Source: Pseudomonadota bacterium
GTDB lineage: Bacteria; Pseudomonadota; Gammaproteobacteria; Xanthomonadales; Rhodanobacteraceae
Direction: 5' to 3'
NCBI GenBank assembly: GCA_029779475.1
Contig: JAKPAN010000309.1
Span: 1 to 57,895, forward strand
Length of the DNA stretch: 57,895 nt
Position numbers and translations under genes: made by a program. Every line of letters starts with the position of its first letter. Position 1 is the first letter of the stretch. Shown here in pieces: positions 45,593 to 54,656 of the stretch. A model generated the notes under the pieces. That model was not told the DNA's origin. It made no database searches and saw only the letters and a list, made by a program, of their open reading frames with translations.

Positions 45593-47626
45593 TCAGTCGT
45601 CAAGCGCCTCTGGCGGTAACGGCGTGACACGTGCGGCGAACCAATCCATGCTTTCCCGCGGCACCATGAAATAGTCCCAATAGATCGAGTCGCATGCGAT
45701 GGCCCATGCGGCGCGATCAAGACGATGGCCGAAAATGTCGTACATGACGAAGCCGTGCTCTTCGGCAAAATCAAATAACGTAAAGGTGTCATGCCCGTAG
45801 GCTCCATAGGCGGAGCGACCGTATTCGACCGAAACGATCGGGCGATATCGCGCGAGCACACCGGTGGCGCCGCGCAGCAGGTTCAATTCCGCGCCTTCCA
45901 CATCGACCTTGATGAAGCGCAGGCCGTGCAAAACATCGCCGTAGCGATCCAATCGTTCGACCACGACTTCGATGCGAGTCGGCGTCACGACTTCAGGATG
46001 GTTGTATTTGCGCTCACGCAGCCCGCTTTCCTCTGGCGCGCCGACGGCGTGCACGAACTCGACCGTGCCGCTGATGTCGGATAGCGCGACGTCGCGCAGC
46101 GTCACGTTCTTGGTGGAGAAGCGCTTGCGCAGTTGCGCATGCATGGCGGGCAATGGCTCGAACCCGTGCACATGCCCATGCGCGCCGACGAGCTTGGCGA
46201 AGCACGCCAAATGACGTCCGGCATGTGCGCCGGCGTCGACAACCACGTCACCAGCATCGAGAAATTTCGAATACTGGCGTTCCAGCAGCCGCTCGTAGTC
46301 GACGCCGTTGCGACGAGCGATGACGGCCCCGATTGCGGCAACGCGCGAACGCGTGTCCAAATCGGCGTCATCAAGGGCAGATCGCGCACTGTCGTCCGCC
46401 CGTTTTTCTCCAAGCGGGAAAGTCGCATCTGCAAGCGGCCGCAAAGTGCGATTCCATGCCACTTCGTCACGAATGGACTGCGCGGTCGGCGTAGAGTTGG
46501 GCTGCGCGTCGAGCAACGCACGCAACGCCCTTCGATACGCATCAGGCGTGTCGGCGACGCTGATCGTCGACCATTTTGCTGCATCGCCGTAACCGCGCAG
46601 CGCGTGCGGCGTCGCCAGCGCGGGACGGCCGCTGTAGATCGCCTCAGCCGTCTTTAGGTTGGAACCGCCGCCCGTCGTGATCGGCAGCAGGATCACCGCA
46701 GCACCCAGCAGGAGCGCGTCGAGTTCGGCGCGTTCGACTTCGCCGACGACCGCGAGCCGCGGTTCGTTGATGCCGTTCCACGCGGCGTAAAGCCGATGCT
46801 GGCGCAGGATGTGGCCGACGCCGCCGGCGACGACGATACGTTCGCCCGGCCGCAGGAACGCGAGCGACGGCGCGAGCATGCTCCAGAAGCCGTCCGCGTT
46901 CGGCGGATGCGCGCTGCCGACGAACAGCGGATAGCGATCCAACCCGTATTTGCGCTTGACCGCGTCGATTTGCTCCGATGTCGCCGAGAACGGCGCGATT
47001 GCGTTGCGCGCGACGACGAAGCGCCGGTGCGCGTTACCGTCGTCGGCCATCGCGCGCAGTTCGGTGAGTTCTTCATCGGTGCAGGCGATGACGAGGTCGG
47101 CGGCGCGCACGACGGCGCTTTCGAGCGTTTCGACGCGGCGGATTTCATCGAGATAGGCCGCTCTGTCGAGCGCATCCGGCGGCATCTCGTCGCGCTTGAG
47201 TTTCCACTCGATGTTTTGCGAGGAATACACCAGCCGCGTTGGCGTGGCGCGCAAAACCTTGCGTTCGTCGAGCCAGCGATGCAGCGCTGGATAAAGCCAG
47301 GGTTGTTCGAGTTGGATCACTTGCGGTTGCAAACGATCGAGCGCCTGCGCGAACCGCGCATACGCCATTTCTTCCATGGCCAGGCAGTCGCCGCTGTGCA
47401 TGTCCGCGAAGCGATCGAGACCGGGCCGCCACGCTGCCGAGTCGGCGGGGAGCGCGATGTCGTCGGCCTCGCGTTCGGTGCGATACGCGCCCTCGTGCAT
47501 TGCCGCGATCGTCGCCACTTCGAAGCCGAGTTCGCGATAGCGCTCGCGAATCGCGGCGCAGCGCAGCTGTCCACCGTGGCGCGGCGCCTTGAGCGGATAC
47601 GTCGTGAGCTGGACGATGCGAGTCAT
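45593..47626 (-). CDS. Glycosyltransferase fused to FkbM-family methyltransferase
   Basis: 677 residues. The N-terminal half (about 1-410) is a GT-B glycosyltransferase of the GT4 kind: MTRIVQLTTYPLKAPRHGGQLR start, VIACTDEELTEL, YPLFVGSAHPPNADGFW and ILLPITTGGGSNLKTAEAIYSGRPALATPHALRG (donor-binding part, where the usual EX7E is GSNLKTAEA). The C-terminal part (about 470-650) is FkbM: DAGDVVVDAGAHAGRHLACFAKLVG, HGFEPLPAMHAQLRKRF, FIKVDVEGAELNLLRGA and IVSVEYG. It likely adds and O-methylates a sugar. Last gene of the minus-strand glycan operon; ATG overlaps the upstream stop. Confidence 0.88.
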   Translation of the reverse strand: MTRIVQLTTYPLKAPRHGGQLRCAAIRERYRELGFEVATIAAMHEGAYRTEREADDIALPADSAAWRPGLDRFADMHSGDCLAMEEMAYARFAQALDRLQPQVIQLEQPWLYPALHRWLDERKVLRATPTRLVYSSQNIEWKLKRDEMPPDALDRAAYLDEIRRVETLESAVVRAADLVIACTDEELTELRAMADDGNAHRRFVVARNAIAPFSATSEQIDAVKRKYGLDRYPLFVGSAHPPNADGFWSMLAPSLAFLRPGERIVVAGGVGHILRQHRLYAAWNGINEPRLAVVGEVERAELDALLLGAAVILLPITTGGGSNLKTAEAIYSGRPALATPHALRGYGDAAKWSTISVADTPDAYRRALRALLDAQPNSTPTAQSIRDEVAWNRTLRPLADATFPLGEKRADDSARSALDDADLDTRSRVAAIGAVIARRNGVDYERLLERQYSKFLDAGDVVVDAGAHAGRHLACFAKLVGAHGHVHGFEPLPAMHAQLRKRFSTKNVTLRDVALSDISGTVEFVHAVGAPEESGLRERKYNHPEVVTPTRIEVVVERLDRYGDVLHGLRFIKVDVEGAELNLLRGATGVLARYRPIVSVEYGRSAYGAYGHDTFTLFDFAEEHGFVMYDIFGHRLDRAAWAIACDSIYWDYFMVPRESMDWFAARVTPLPPEALDD

Positions 47627-49038
47627 GGCGCGCCTCGCGCGGCGGCGAGCAGTTCGATCGAGAAATCGCGCCAGTGGCGCGGCACGTAGGTCGCGCGGAT
47701 GCGTGCCTCGGCTTCGGCGCGAAGTGAACCATCGTCGACGTAGCGCGCGATCATCTCGCGCCAACCCGGGAAGTCAAACGGATGCAACGCCGGGCACAGG
47801 CCTTGCGTCGCTTCCTGCAATGCCGGCGCATCGGAGACGATCGCGAGCTTGCCGTAGGCGAGGCTTTCCGTCGCGGCCAATCCCCAGCCTTCGTAGACCG
47901 ACGGGAACACCGTGAATGCGCAGCCGCGATACAGGTGCGCGAGCAGCGCGTCGGATACATGGTGCAGCAGCACGATCTTGCCTGCTGCCCAGACTTCGCT
48001 GGCCTGCATTTCAGCCCACAGGTCGTTGACACCCCAACCGAACATGCCGACCACGACCAGCAGCGGGCAGGCCTCGCCGCGCTCGCGATAGAGATCCTTC
48101 CAGACCTGCAGCAACAGGCGATGATTCTTGCGGACTTCGAACGAACTCACGTAGAGCACGTATTCGCCGTCGCGCGCGAGGCGCGTGAGCACGTTGCGCT
48201 CGTCGTCCGCGAGCGCGTCCACGGCTGCATCGGCATGTACATCCGGCGTAGCCAGATACACCGTGCGGATCGGCGGCTGTTCGAGCACGCTGACGCGCTC
48301 GTAGAAGCGGGCAAGGTCGACGCTCGACGTGTTGGAAATCGCGAACACCAGATCGGCGGTGTGCGCGATGCAAACGAAGTGTTCCGCGAACGGCTGTTTC
48401 GCGCTGCCCGCATATTCGGGATAGTCGATCGGAATCGTGTCGTAACACGCTTCGACCACGCGCACGCCGGTGCGTTGCTTGAGGTTCCAAGCGTGGATCG
48501 CGCCATGGTGCCACTGCAGGCCGATCGAGACGAAGACGTCGTCGCGCGTCGGTTCGATGGGCGCGTCGTCAGGTACGGCGGCGACGGCAGGCTCGGGCAG
48601 CACAACCGCAGCCGTCGCCTGCGCACGCATCGCGCGCTTGCTTTCGCGATGCCGCAGCCAAGCGCCGTGATGATCGACCAGCACGCGACCGAGATCGCGC
48701 AACAGCGGATACGCAGCGGCCGGCACCACTTTCGGCCCCCATGCCGCGGCCCAGTCGAACGCGCGCTGCATGCGCGTGCGGCTCAGCGGTGGCGGCGGCA
48801 CCGGCTCAGCGCTCACTGCCACGGTCGGTTCGCCGCGGCACCATGCGTCGTCGAGCACCGCGCGCACGCTCTCCGTCGACATGGCGCGATAGATGCCGGT
48901 CGCGTCGATGTTGCAGAACACCGTGCCCGCTTCGTGTTCGAGACAATGCCTCGCGAACTCGCGTTCGACGCGCACGATGCCGACCGGCGGCCGGCGCCAG
49001 CGCACGCTCGTGGTGAGGTCGATGTAGATCCTCGACAT
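47623..49038 (-). CDS. Family 4-type glycosyltransferase
   Basis: 471 residues. N-terminal MSRIYIDLTTSVRWRRPPVGIVRVEREFARH is typical of polysaccharide-cluster GTs. The C-terminal GT1 domain shows YVLYVSSFEVRKNHRLLLQVWKDL, KIVLLHHVSDALLAHLYRGCAFTVFPSVYEGWGLAATESLAYGKLAIVSDAPALQE (the EX7E retaining-GT4 motif as EGWGLAATE). A Pro-rich insert lies around 85-95 and a long middle region is variable. Start ATG 49038, 4 bp after the upstream stop. Substrates not predictable. Confidence 0.88.
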   Translation of the reverse strand: MSRIYIDLTTSVRWRRPPVGIVRVEREFARHCLEHEAGTVFCNIDATGIYRAMSTESVRAVLDDAWCRGEPTVAVSAEPVPPPPLSRTRMQRAFDWAAAWGPKVVPAAAYPLLRDLGRVLVDHHGAWLRHRESKRAMRAQATAAVVLPEPAVAAVPDDAPIEPTRDDVFVSIGLQWHHGAIHAWNLKQRTGVRVVEACYDTIPIDYPEYAGSAKQPFAEHFVCIAHTADLVFAISNTSSVDLARFYERVSVLEQPPIRTVYLATPDVHADAAVDALADDERNVLTRLARDGEYVLYVSSFEVRKNHRLLLQVWKDLYRERGEACPLLVVVGMFGWGVNDLWAEMQASEVWAAGKIVLLHHVSDALLAHLYRGCAFTVFPSVYEGWGLAATESLAYGKLAIVSDAPALQEATQGLCPALHPFDFPGWREMIARYVDDGSLRAEAEARIRATYVPRHWRDFSIELLAAARGAP

Positions 49039-49042
49039 CAAG

Positions 49043-50221
49043 TCAATGGCCCGCTGCTTCGATGACCCGGCCGACGTAGTCGACGAGGCGTCGCCGGATC
49101 GCATCCTCGGCGTAGCGCGCGAGCACGTAGTCGCGACCGGCGTTGCCGATGCGCTCGCGCTCCGGCGCGGACAGCGCGGACAGGCGTTCGAGCTTGGCTA
49201 CGAGATCGTCGACACCGCGGTACGCGAAACCGCCGCCGGAATGTTCGATGTGATCGCGCATGACCTCGCAGTCGCCGTTGACGAGCACGGGCGTGCGCTG
49301 CGCCATCGCTTCGAGCGTGACGATGCTGAAACTCTCGTAGCGCGACGGCAGCACGAACGCGAGCGCGCCGGCCATGAGCGCGCGCTTGCGCGCATCGTCG
49401 ACGAAACCGAGGAATTCGATGTCGGGTGACTTCGGCAAGCCGATGATGTCGATACCGGTGAAGACGAGTCGCACGCGCCCCTTCTGCGGCAAGCGCTCGA
49501 ATGCGCGTAGCAAGTCGTCGCAGCCTTTGCCTGCTTCGATGCGTCCGCAATAGAGAATGTACGGTGTATCGCGAACTTCCGGCGATTCGCTCGAAAGCTG
49601 CTCGACCGCCATGCCAAGGATTTCGCCATCGGAATATCCCCAGATCGCCTGCGCCGCCCTGCGCTCGGCAGCCGTGAGCCAGATGCGATGCGGATAGCGT
49701 GCGTACAACTCGCGAAACGCGAGGAAGTACGCCGGCGTTTCGTCATGCAGGGTCGGCACCAGAATCGCACGGTTCGCCGCGACCGCACGAATGCCGAAGT
49801 AGGTCGTCGGATAAAGATAGGTGCAGAAAAGTACCGCCGCGTAATCCTGATTGCCCAGCCACGCGTGGAGATCCGGACAGTATGGCCCTTGCGCGCGGAT
49901 GAATTCGTCCTGCTGCGCCTCGCGCCATCGGCTCGTACCACTGCGAAGACCTGGCTCCTCGTCGCGCATGCGTTGGTAGAGCGCGTCCCAGTACGGCGTG
50001 CGCCCCAACACGACGGGAAAGTGACGCACCACTATGCCGTCGCGCGTCTGCACACCTTCCGGCAATGCATTCTCCCACCGCACATGCTCGGCCGCGGTGG
50101 AGGTGAGTACTTCGATTTCGTACGCAGCCGACAGCAGCCGTGCGTATTGCCACGCGAGCGCCTCCGCGCCGCCGACCACCGATTCGTGGCAGCGTTGCAC
50201 GACGATCGCGACGCGCTTCAT
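49043..50221 (-). CDS. GT4-family glycosyltransferase
   Basis: 392 residues. GT-B fold: MKRVAIVVQRCHESVVGGAEALAWQYARLL (N-terminal GxGG-like turn), PYILYCGRIEAGKGCDDLLRAFERLP, IEFLGFVDDARKRALMAGALAFVLPSRYESFSIVTLEAMAQRTPVLVNG (ESFSIVTLE is the EX7E motif). The acceptor and donor sugars are unknown; cytoplasmic, peripheral to the membrane by family. Its ATG overlaps the preceding gene's stop (ATGA). Confidence 0.92.
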   Translation of the reverse strand: MKRVAIVVQRCHESVVGGAEALAWQYARLLSAAYEIEVLTSTAAEHVRWENALPEGVQTRDGIVVRHFPVVLGRTPYWDALYQRMRDEEPGLRSGTSRWREAQQDEFIRAQGPYCPDLHAWLGNQDYAAVLFCTYLYPTTYFGIRAVAANRAILVPTLHDETPAYFLAFRELYARYPHRIWLTAAERRAAQAIWGYSDGEILGMAVEQLSSESPEVRDTPYILYCGRIEAGKGCDDLLRAFERLPQKGRVRLVFTGIDIIGLPKSPDIEFLGFVDDARKRALMAGALAFVLPSRYESFSIVTLEAMAQRTPVLVNGDCEVMRDHIEHSGGGFAYRGVDDLVAKLERLSALSAPERERIGNAGRDYVLARYAEDAIRRRLVDYVGRVIEAAGH

Positions 50222-51288
50222 GGCAACGCCTCGATCGCGTCGGCAAGGCGCTGTTCGAGACGCTGCGGCGAAAATTCGTTCGCCACACGCGCAAAGCCAC
50301 GTTCGCGCAACTCGCTGCGCAATGCGGGATCGGCGCGCAGGCGTTCGATCGACGCCGAGATCAAGGCCGGTTCGGCGCTGTCCCAGACCAGACCTGCGCC
50401 GCAGAGCGTCCACGCCTGCGCTCCGGCATCGAGCGCGACGACGGGCACGCCGAGCGCCATCGCCTCGGCGAGCGGCACGCAGAATCCTTCGTGGCGGCTC
50501 AGCGAAACCAGCGCGTCGGCGCTGAGATAGGTCGCCTTGAGCGCGCTCTCGTCAACGTCACGCAGCCAATGAATATGTGATTCCAGTCGCAGCGCATGCA
50601 CGCGCTCGCGCAAGGCAGCGTTGTAGCGCTCGAGGCGCATGTCCTCGCTGCCGACGACGAGCAGGCGCGAATCGGCTTCGCAGCGATCGAGATAGCACGC
50701 GAACGCTTCGAACAGGTCGAGGTGCGCCTTGTTCGGCGCGAGGCGACCGACCGCGAGCCAGGTAGCGCCGCTTTGTCTTTCATCGAGCACCGGCAACGCG
50801 GCTGGCGTTTCGACGAGGCGATCGAGCCGATTGAACGGTGCGAGCACGGCGATGCGTTCGCGCGCCACGCCGGTGGCGAGGAAATCGTCCGCGTTGAACG
50901 GCGACGCGCACAGGTACGAATCGCAATTGAGCGTGGCGATCGTCGCGATCTCGTCGCGGCCGGCACGGCAACTGCGTTCGTACTCGTCCGACCACGGCGC
51001 AAAGAATTCCGGCGGCGTCACGTTGTGGTAGCGCACGACGCGGCGGCAACGCGCGCGGCGCAACACGTCGATGCCGGGTGGCCAACCGAATGCGAAGTGG
51101 TAGATGAGCACGGCGCGCGGATCGGCGACGACCTCGTCGATCGCGTCGAGCGGCTCAGCGCCCGCACCTGCCGTCGCGAACAAGCGCACGTCGTGGCCGC
51201 GCCGCGCGAGAGCCGCAGCCATTTCGCGCGCGTCGGTGCCGACGGCGTCGCGCTCGCCGAGCACGGCGACAAGGATCGCGATCTTCAT
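50218..51288 (-). CDS. GT4-family glycosyltransferase
   Basis: 356 residues. MKIAILVAVLGERDAVGTDAREMAAALARRGHDV start, then FFAPWSDEYERSCRAGRDEIATI (acceptor side), TWLAVGRLAPNKAHLDLFEAF, and HWLRDVDESALKATYLSADALVSLSRHEGFCVPLAEAMALGVPVVALDAGAQAW with EGFCVPLAE as EX7E. Similar in layout to the next GT, but with clearly different acceptor half. Coupled on both sides by 4-bp ATGA overlaps. Confidence 0.92.
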   Translation of the reverse strand: MKIAILVAVLGERDAVGTDAREMAAALARRGHDVRLFATAGAGAEPLDAIDEVVADPRAVLIYHFAFGWPPGIDVLRRARCRRVVRYHNVTPPEFFAPWSDEYERSCRAGRDEIATIATLNCDSYLCASPFNADDFLATGVARERIAVLAPFNRLDRLVETPAALPVLDERQSGATWLAVGRLAPNKAHLDLFEAFACYLDRCEADSRLLVVGSEDMRLERYNAALRERVHALRLESHIHWLRDVDESALKATYLSADALVSLSRHEGFCVPLAEAMALGVPVVALDAGAQAWTLCGAGLVWDSAEPALISASIERLRADPALRSELRERGFARVANEFSPQRLEQRLADAIEALP

Positions 51289-52757
51289 GCAGCGGCACGC
51301 CGCATGAGCCACGCCGGCGTGCCGTCGGCGGCGTCGATGCGCCGCGCGTCGACGAAGCCCGCCGCCGTGAACAACGCAGGTGACCACGACGCGAGCGCCG
51401 AGGCCGACGGCGGCAGCGCACGACGCAGCCACTCGTCGGCGATCACGCACGCCTCGCGCGCGTCCGCGAGGAACAACGCGGCGCCCGGCCGCAGCGCACG
51501 ATGTGCTTCGCCGAGCCAATCGAGCAGCGGGCTCGCGAGGACGAGGTGCGACGCCGACAACGCCGCGATGCCATCAAGGCTTGCGTCCGCGCAACGCCGC
51601 AGCGCCTCGAACGCATCGGCGGATTCGACGTCGATGCCGTTCGCGCGCGCCGCGCCGGCGTCAGCGTCGACGTGGACGACGCGACAGCCGAGGGACGCGA
51701 GTTCGTGCGACCAGTCGACACCGCTGGCGCAAACGAAAACCTGCGCCGCGTCGACCGCATCGGCGCGGAACGCCTTCGCCCACGCCGCGTTGCGTGCTGC
51801 GCGGGCGGCGTCGCCGACGACTTCGGCCTCGGCGAGTTGCAGCGCTCTCTGGCGACGCGTGGCGTTGTTCTGCGTGGCAGCGCCTTCGATGCGCGCGAAT
51901 GCTTGTTCCAGGTGATGCGTCCAATGATTGATTGCGTAGAAGCGCTGGCGAATGAATTCGAGCTCGTCGAAGCGGCCGATCATGTTCGCGCTCGTGCCTT
52001 CGAGCGTTTCGATGCGCGAGCGCAGGGAGTCTCCGACTTCGCCGAGCGTGCGCGTCAGCGCATCGCGCGCAACGGCGAGCTCATGGGCGAAAGCGTGCAG
52101 GTCGTCGATGCGTTGGTGCGCACGCGCATCCTGTTCGCGCAGTTCGTGCGCCAGCGTGGCCTGTTCGCGCGACTGGTGTTCGAGTGCTTGGGCGTTGCGC
52201 GCATCCAGCGCCTCGATCCGCGCGACAAAGGCGCGATCGGACTGCGCAGCAGCAGCGTTGCCCGCCGCGAACATCGCATCGCTGGCGCGCTGGTGCCGCG
52301 CGAGCGCGGGCAGCGCGGCGAGGTTGAGCGGAACATCGACGAGATAACCGAGCAGCGGCACGCGGCGCAGCTTGGCCATCGCGTAGCGCGGCGCGAGGCC
52401 GGCGACATGCGCACCGATCGCGCGGCCTTCCGGCGACCAGCGCAGGTTGCCGAGCGCTTCGGCCTTGGTCGCGCCGGCAGCGAGCAGCGCGAGGTGCGCG
52501 TCGGTTTCGGCGGGCGTCGGCGCGCGCTTGAGCAGCGCGTGGAAAGCCTGCTCGACGAAGGCTTGATGGTGCGCATCGGTGAGGTCGCCGATGCGGTAGG
52601 CGAGCCGCGCGCGATCGATGCGTTCGTCGCGCGCGGCCGGCGGCATCTCGCGTTCGAGCAGCGGCCGTTCGCGCAGCGTCGCCGCTTGCGCGCGGATCTC
52701 GCCGCGCACGCGTTCGATGAGCGCATCGCTTTTTTCGACTGAGGAGTGCTTGCTCAC
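51285..52757 (-). CDS. DUF4214 / coiled-coil / methyltransferase-like protein
   Basis: 490 residues in three parts. Residues about 45-115 (FVEQAFHALLKRAPTPAETDAHLALLAAGATKAEALGNLRWSPEG) match DUF4214, a helical domain found in surface-glycan and S-layer proteins. Residues about 165-300 are charged and helical with heptad-like spacing. The C-terminal 170 residues (FVCASGVDWSHELASLGCRVVHVDADAGAA ... LVLASPLLDWLGEAHRALRPGAALFLA) have the Rossmann pattern of a SAM methyltransferase, but the usual GxGxG is CASGVDW, so activity is doubtful. Start is GTG 52757. Confidence 0.8.
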   Translation of the reverse strand: MSKHSSVEKSDALIERVRGEIRAQAATLRERPLLEREMPPAARDERIDRARLAYRIGDLTDAHHQAFVEQAFHALLKRAPTPAETDAHLALLAAGATKAEALGNLRWSPEGRAIGAHVAGLAPRYAMAKLRRVPLLGYLVDVPLNLAALPALARHQRASDAMFAAGNAAAAQSDRAFVARIEALDARNAQALEHQSREQATLAHELREQDARAHQRIDDLHAFAHELAVARDALTRTLGEVGDSLRSRIETLEGTSANMIGRFDELEFIRQRFYAINHWTHHLEQAFARIEGAATQNNATRRQRALQLAEAEVVGDAARAARNAAWAKAFRADAVDAAQVFVCASGVDWSHELASLGCRVVHVDADAGAARANGIDVESADAFEALRRCADASLDGIAALSASHLVLASPLLDWLGEAHRALRPGAALFLADAREACVIADEWLRRALPPSASALASWSPALFTAAGFVDARRIDAADGTPAWLMRRAAA

Positions 52758-52769
52758 GATTTGCGCGGG

Positions 52770-53867
52770 TCAGCGGACCGTGGCGGAAGCCGCGGCGGAT
52801 TCTGGGGACTGTTCGGCAGCGCGCAACGCGGCGCCGATCGGAATGATGCCATAGGCGCGTGCGGTGCCGACGTCGATGAGCGCGTAATCGGGCGCGTGGC
52901 GGCCATCGAAACGCGAGGCGGACTTGCGCCAGCGCGCTTCGCCCGCGCGCAACGCGGCATCGAAACCCGCACTGCCGAGCAGGGTCGTTTCCAGCCAGAC
53001 CGAACCGCCCGAACCGCGATAGCCGACGAAGGCGTGCCGCGGTACGAGCGCGATGCGCGCGGACAGTCCGAGGCGTTCCAGCACCGACGCGATCAGCACG
53101 CTGCCGTCGATGCAGTTGGCGCGACGTTCGCGCAGCACTCGCACGGGCGAGCGCACGCGCTGGCTCCACACCGATGGCCCGCGGGCGAGCGCGGGATCGG
53201 CCGCGTCGTAGCGCACGCCGCGGGCGGCGAGTGCCTGCCAGATCGCGCGCAAGTGTCGCCGCGGCGCGTCGGCAGCGGTCGAATCGAACATGGGATCGAG
53301 TTTGCGCGCGTCAGCAAGCAAGGCGTCGACCGCGGGCGAAAACGGATCGACGTAGCCCGCGAAGATCCACGACAGATCGACATGCGCGCCGCCGTCGCGC
53401 ACGAAATACGCAGCTTCGTCTAGCGGATGCAGGCGTACGTCGAGTTCGCGTGTCTCGTGCCAATCGCCGGTCTCGAGCACGACGCGCAGGCGTTGCGGCC
53501 GCGGCTCGTGCAGCGCGGCCATTTGCGCGGCATCCCAGACCAGACGCGGACGCAACGTGACGGCACCACCGACGCTGCCCGCGACGGCGACGGCATCGGC
53601 ATGCAGGCCGGGCGTCTGCACCCGCGCGCGCAACGCGGCGCCGGGTGGCACGTCGGTCGCGACCACTGCGACGAGTCCGTCGCCCCCCGCGCCCGCGGCA
53701 CGTTGCGACCATGCCAATGCGGGGAACACGTCACCGTCGGGCGTGACCTCCACGCGCCACTCCAGCGCGCACGCGGGCGACGCGCAGCACGCCGCGAACG
53801 ACAGCGCCGCAGCGACCGAGCGCAAGCGCCGCAGGAGGGCCGAAAAAGCGGTTGCGTGGACGCGCAT
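52770..53867 (-). CDS. Exported transglutaminase-like protein
   Basis: 365 residues. Signal peptide (about 1-35, ending in CAL before EWRVEVTP). The mature protein has a beta-rich N-terminal half and a transglutaminase/papain-like core with RRANCIDGSVLIASVLERLGLSARI (catalytic Cys), VPRHAFVGYR (His) and APDYALIDVGTA (Asp), about 235-340. Such proteins cleave or crosslink peptides; many sit in secretion or glycan loci. First gene of the seven-gene minus-strand run; 12 bp before the DUF4214 gene. Confidence 0.82.
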   Translation of the reverse strand: MRVHATAFSALLRRLRSVAAALSFAACCASPACALEWRVEVTPDGDVFPALAWSQRAAGAGGDGLVAVVATDVPPGAALRARVQTPGLHADAVAVAGSVGGAVTLRPRLVWDAAQMAALHEPRPQRLRVVLETGDWHETRELDVRLHPLDEAAYFVRDGGAHVDLSWIFAGYVDPFSPAVDALLADARKLDPMFDSTAADAPRRHLRAIWQALAARGVRYDAADPALARGPSVWSQRVRSPVRVLRERRANCIDGSVLIASVLERLGLSARIALVPRHAFVGYRGSGGSVWLETTLLGSAGFDAALRAGEARWRKSASRFDGRHAPDYALIDVGTARAYGIIPIGAALRAAEQSPESAAASATVR

Positions 53868-53929
53868 CGGCCGACTATCGTTGCCTGCTGCAATGGCTGT
53901 CCAGTCCTAAATCCACAGGGGTTTTCCAG

Positions 53930-54526
53930 ATGCGTACCCACGTTCTCGCGGCCTTGATCGCCTGCACGCTCTGCGCGTGCGCTCCGTCCACGCCGGAACC
54001 ATCGCCGGAGGCCAAGCCCGCGCCCGCGCCGGCCAAGCCCGCCGAACCGGTTGCCGCCGCGCCGACGCCTGCGCCCACCGCGCCCGTGAAGGACATTCCC
54101 GAAGGCGATTGCGGCGACCAGTCCGCGCTGCCGGCCGACCAGCGCGTCGCCAACACCGCACGCTGGACGACGGCGAGCGAGCAGAACAATTTCGGCTTCG
54201 ACGTGTTCCGCGGCGACGCCGAAAAAGGCCCGTTCACCAAGCTCACCAAGGAGCCCGTCCTCGGCGCCGGCACCTCCGACGAGACGCACAAGTACGAGTA
54301 CCGCGACGACACGATCGACCCGTGCAAGGAGTACTGGTACTACGTCGAAGGCATTTCCACGAGCGGCTCGCGCGAGAAGTTCACGCCGACCTTCCACGCA
54401 CCGGCGAAAGCGCGCCCGCGCGGTTCGGCGCCGGTGACGACGCCCGCACCGAAACCAGCGGAGGCGCCTGCGCAGACGCCGCCTGCGCAGACGCCGCCCG
54501 CGCCGCCGGCCGCCGCGCAGAGCTGA
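53930..54526 (+). CDS. Proline/alanine-rich lipoprotein with FnIII-like core
   Basis: 198 residues. Lipobox LCAC (17-20) after a short signal peptide. Pro/Ala/Glu-rich linkers flank (about 24-65 and 165-198) a small folded core: TARWTTASEQNNFGFDVFRGDAEKGPFTKLTKEPVLGAGTSDETHKYEYRDDTIDPCKEYWYYVEGISTSG reads as a fibronectin type III-like strand pattern (NFGFDVFRG ... YWYYVE). Function unknown; anchored probably in the outer or inner membrane face. Divergent from the transglutaminase gene by 62 bp. Confidence 0.75.
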   Translation: MRTHVLAALIACTLCACAPSTPEPSPEAKPAPAPAKPAEPVAAAPTPAPTAPVKDIPEGDCGDQSALPADQRVANTARWTTASEQNNFGFDVFRGDAEKGPFTKLTKEPVLGAGTSDETHKYEYRDDTIDPCKEYWYYVEGISTSGSREKFTPTFHAPAKARPRGSAPVTTPAPKPAEAPAQTPPAQTPPAPPAAAQS

Positions 54527-54579
54527 TGGACTTCGCGGACGGCTTCACGCGTCCGCCGCGGATCGGCGCCATCGCGGCG

Positions 54580-54595
54580 CCGGTTTGCAAACCGG
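54580..54595. promoter_or_regulatory. Perfect palindrome CCGGTTTGCAAACCGG
   Basis: A 16-bp dyad in the 130-bp gap between the lipoprotein gene and the membrane glycosyltransferase gene. It resembles an operator, though a shallow RNA hairpin is also possible. No T-tract. Confidence 0.3.
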
Positions 54596-54656
54596 TTTCC
54601 CGCACCTGCGGCGCGCAAGCCGCGCCGCGTTCGCCCCGCGCGATGACGGCATCGCC

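Noticed and set aside
49688-51915. Long plus-strand open frames over the glycosyltransferase genes
   Set aside because: Antisense shadows of minus-strand GT4 genes. They show Arg- and Ala-rich low-complexity translations and no motifs.
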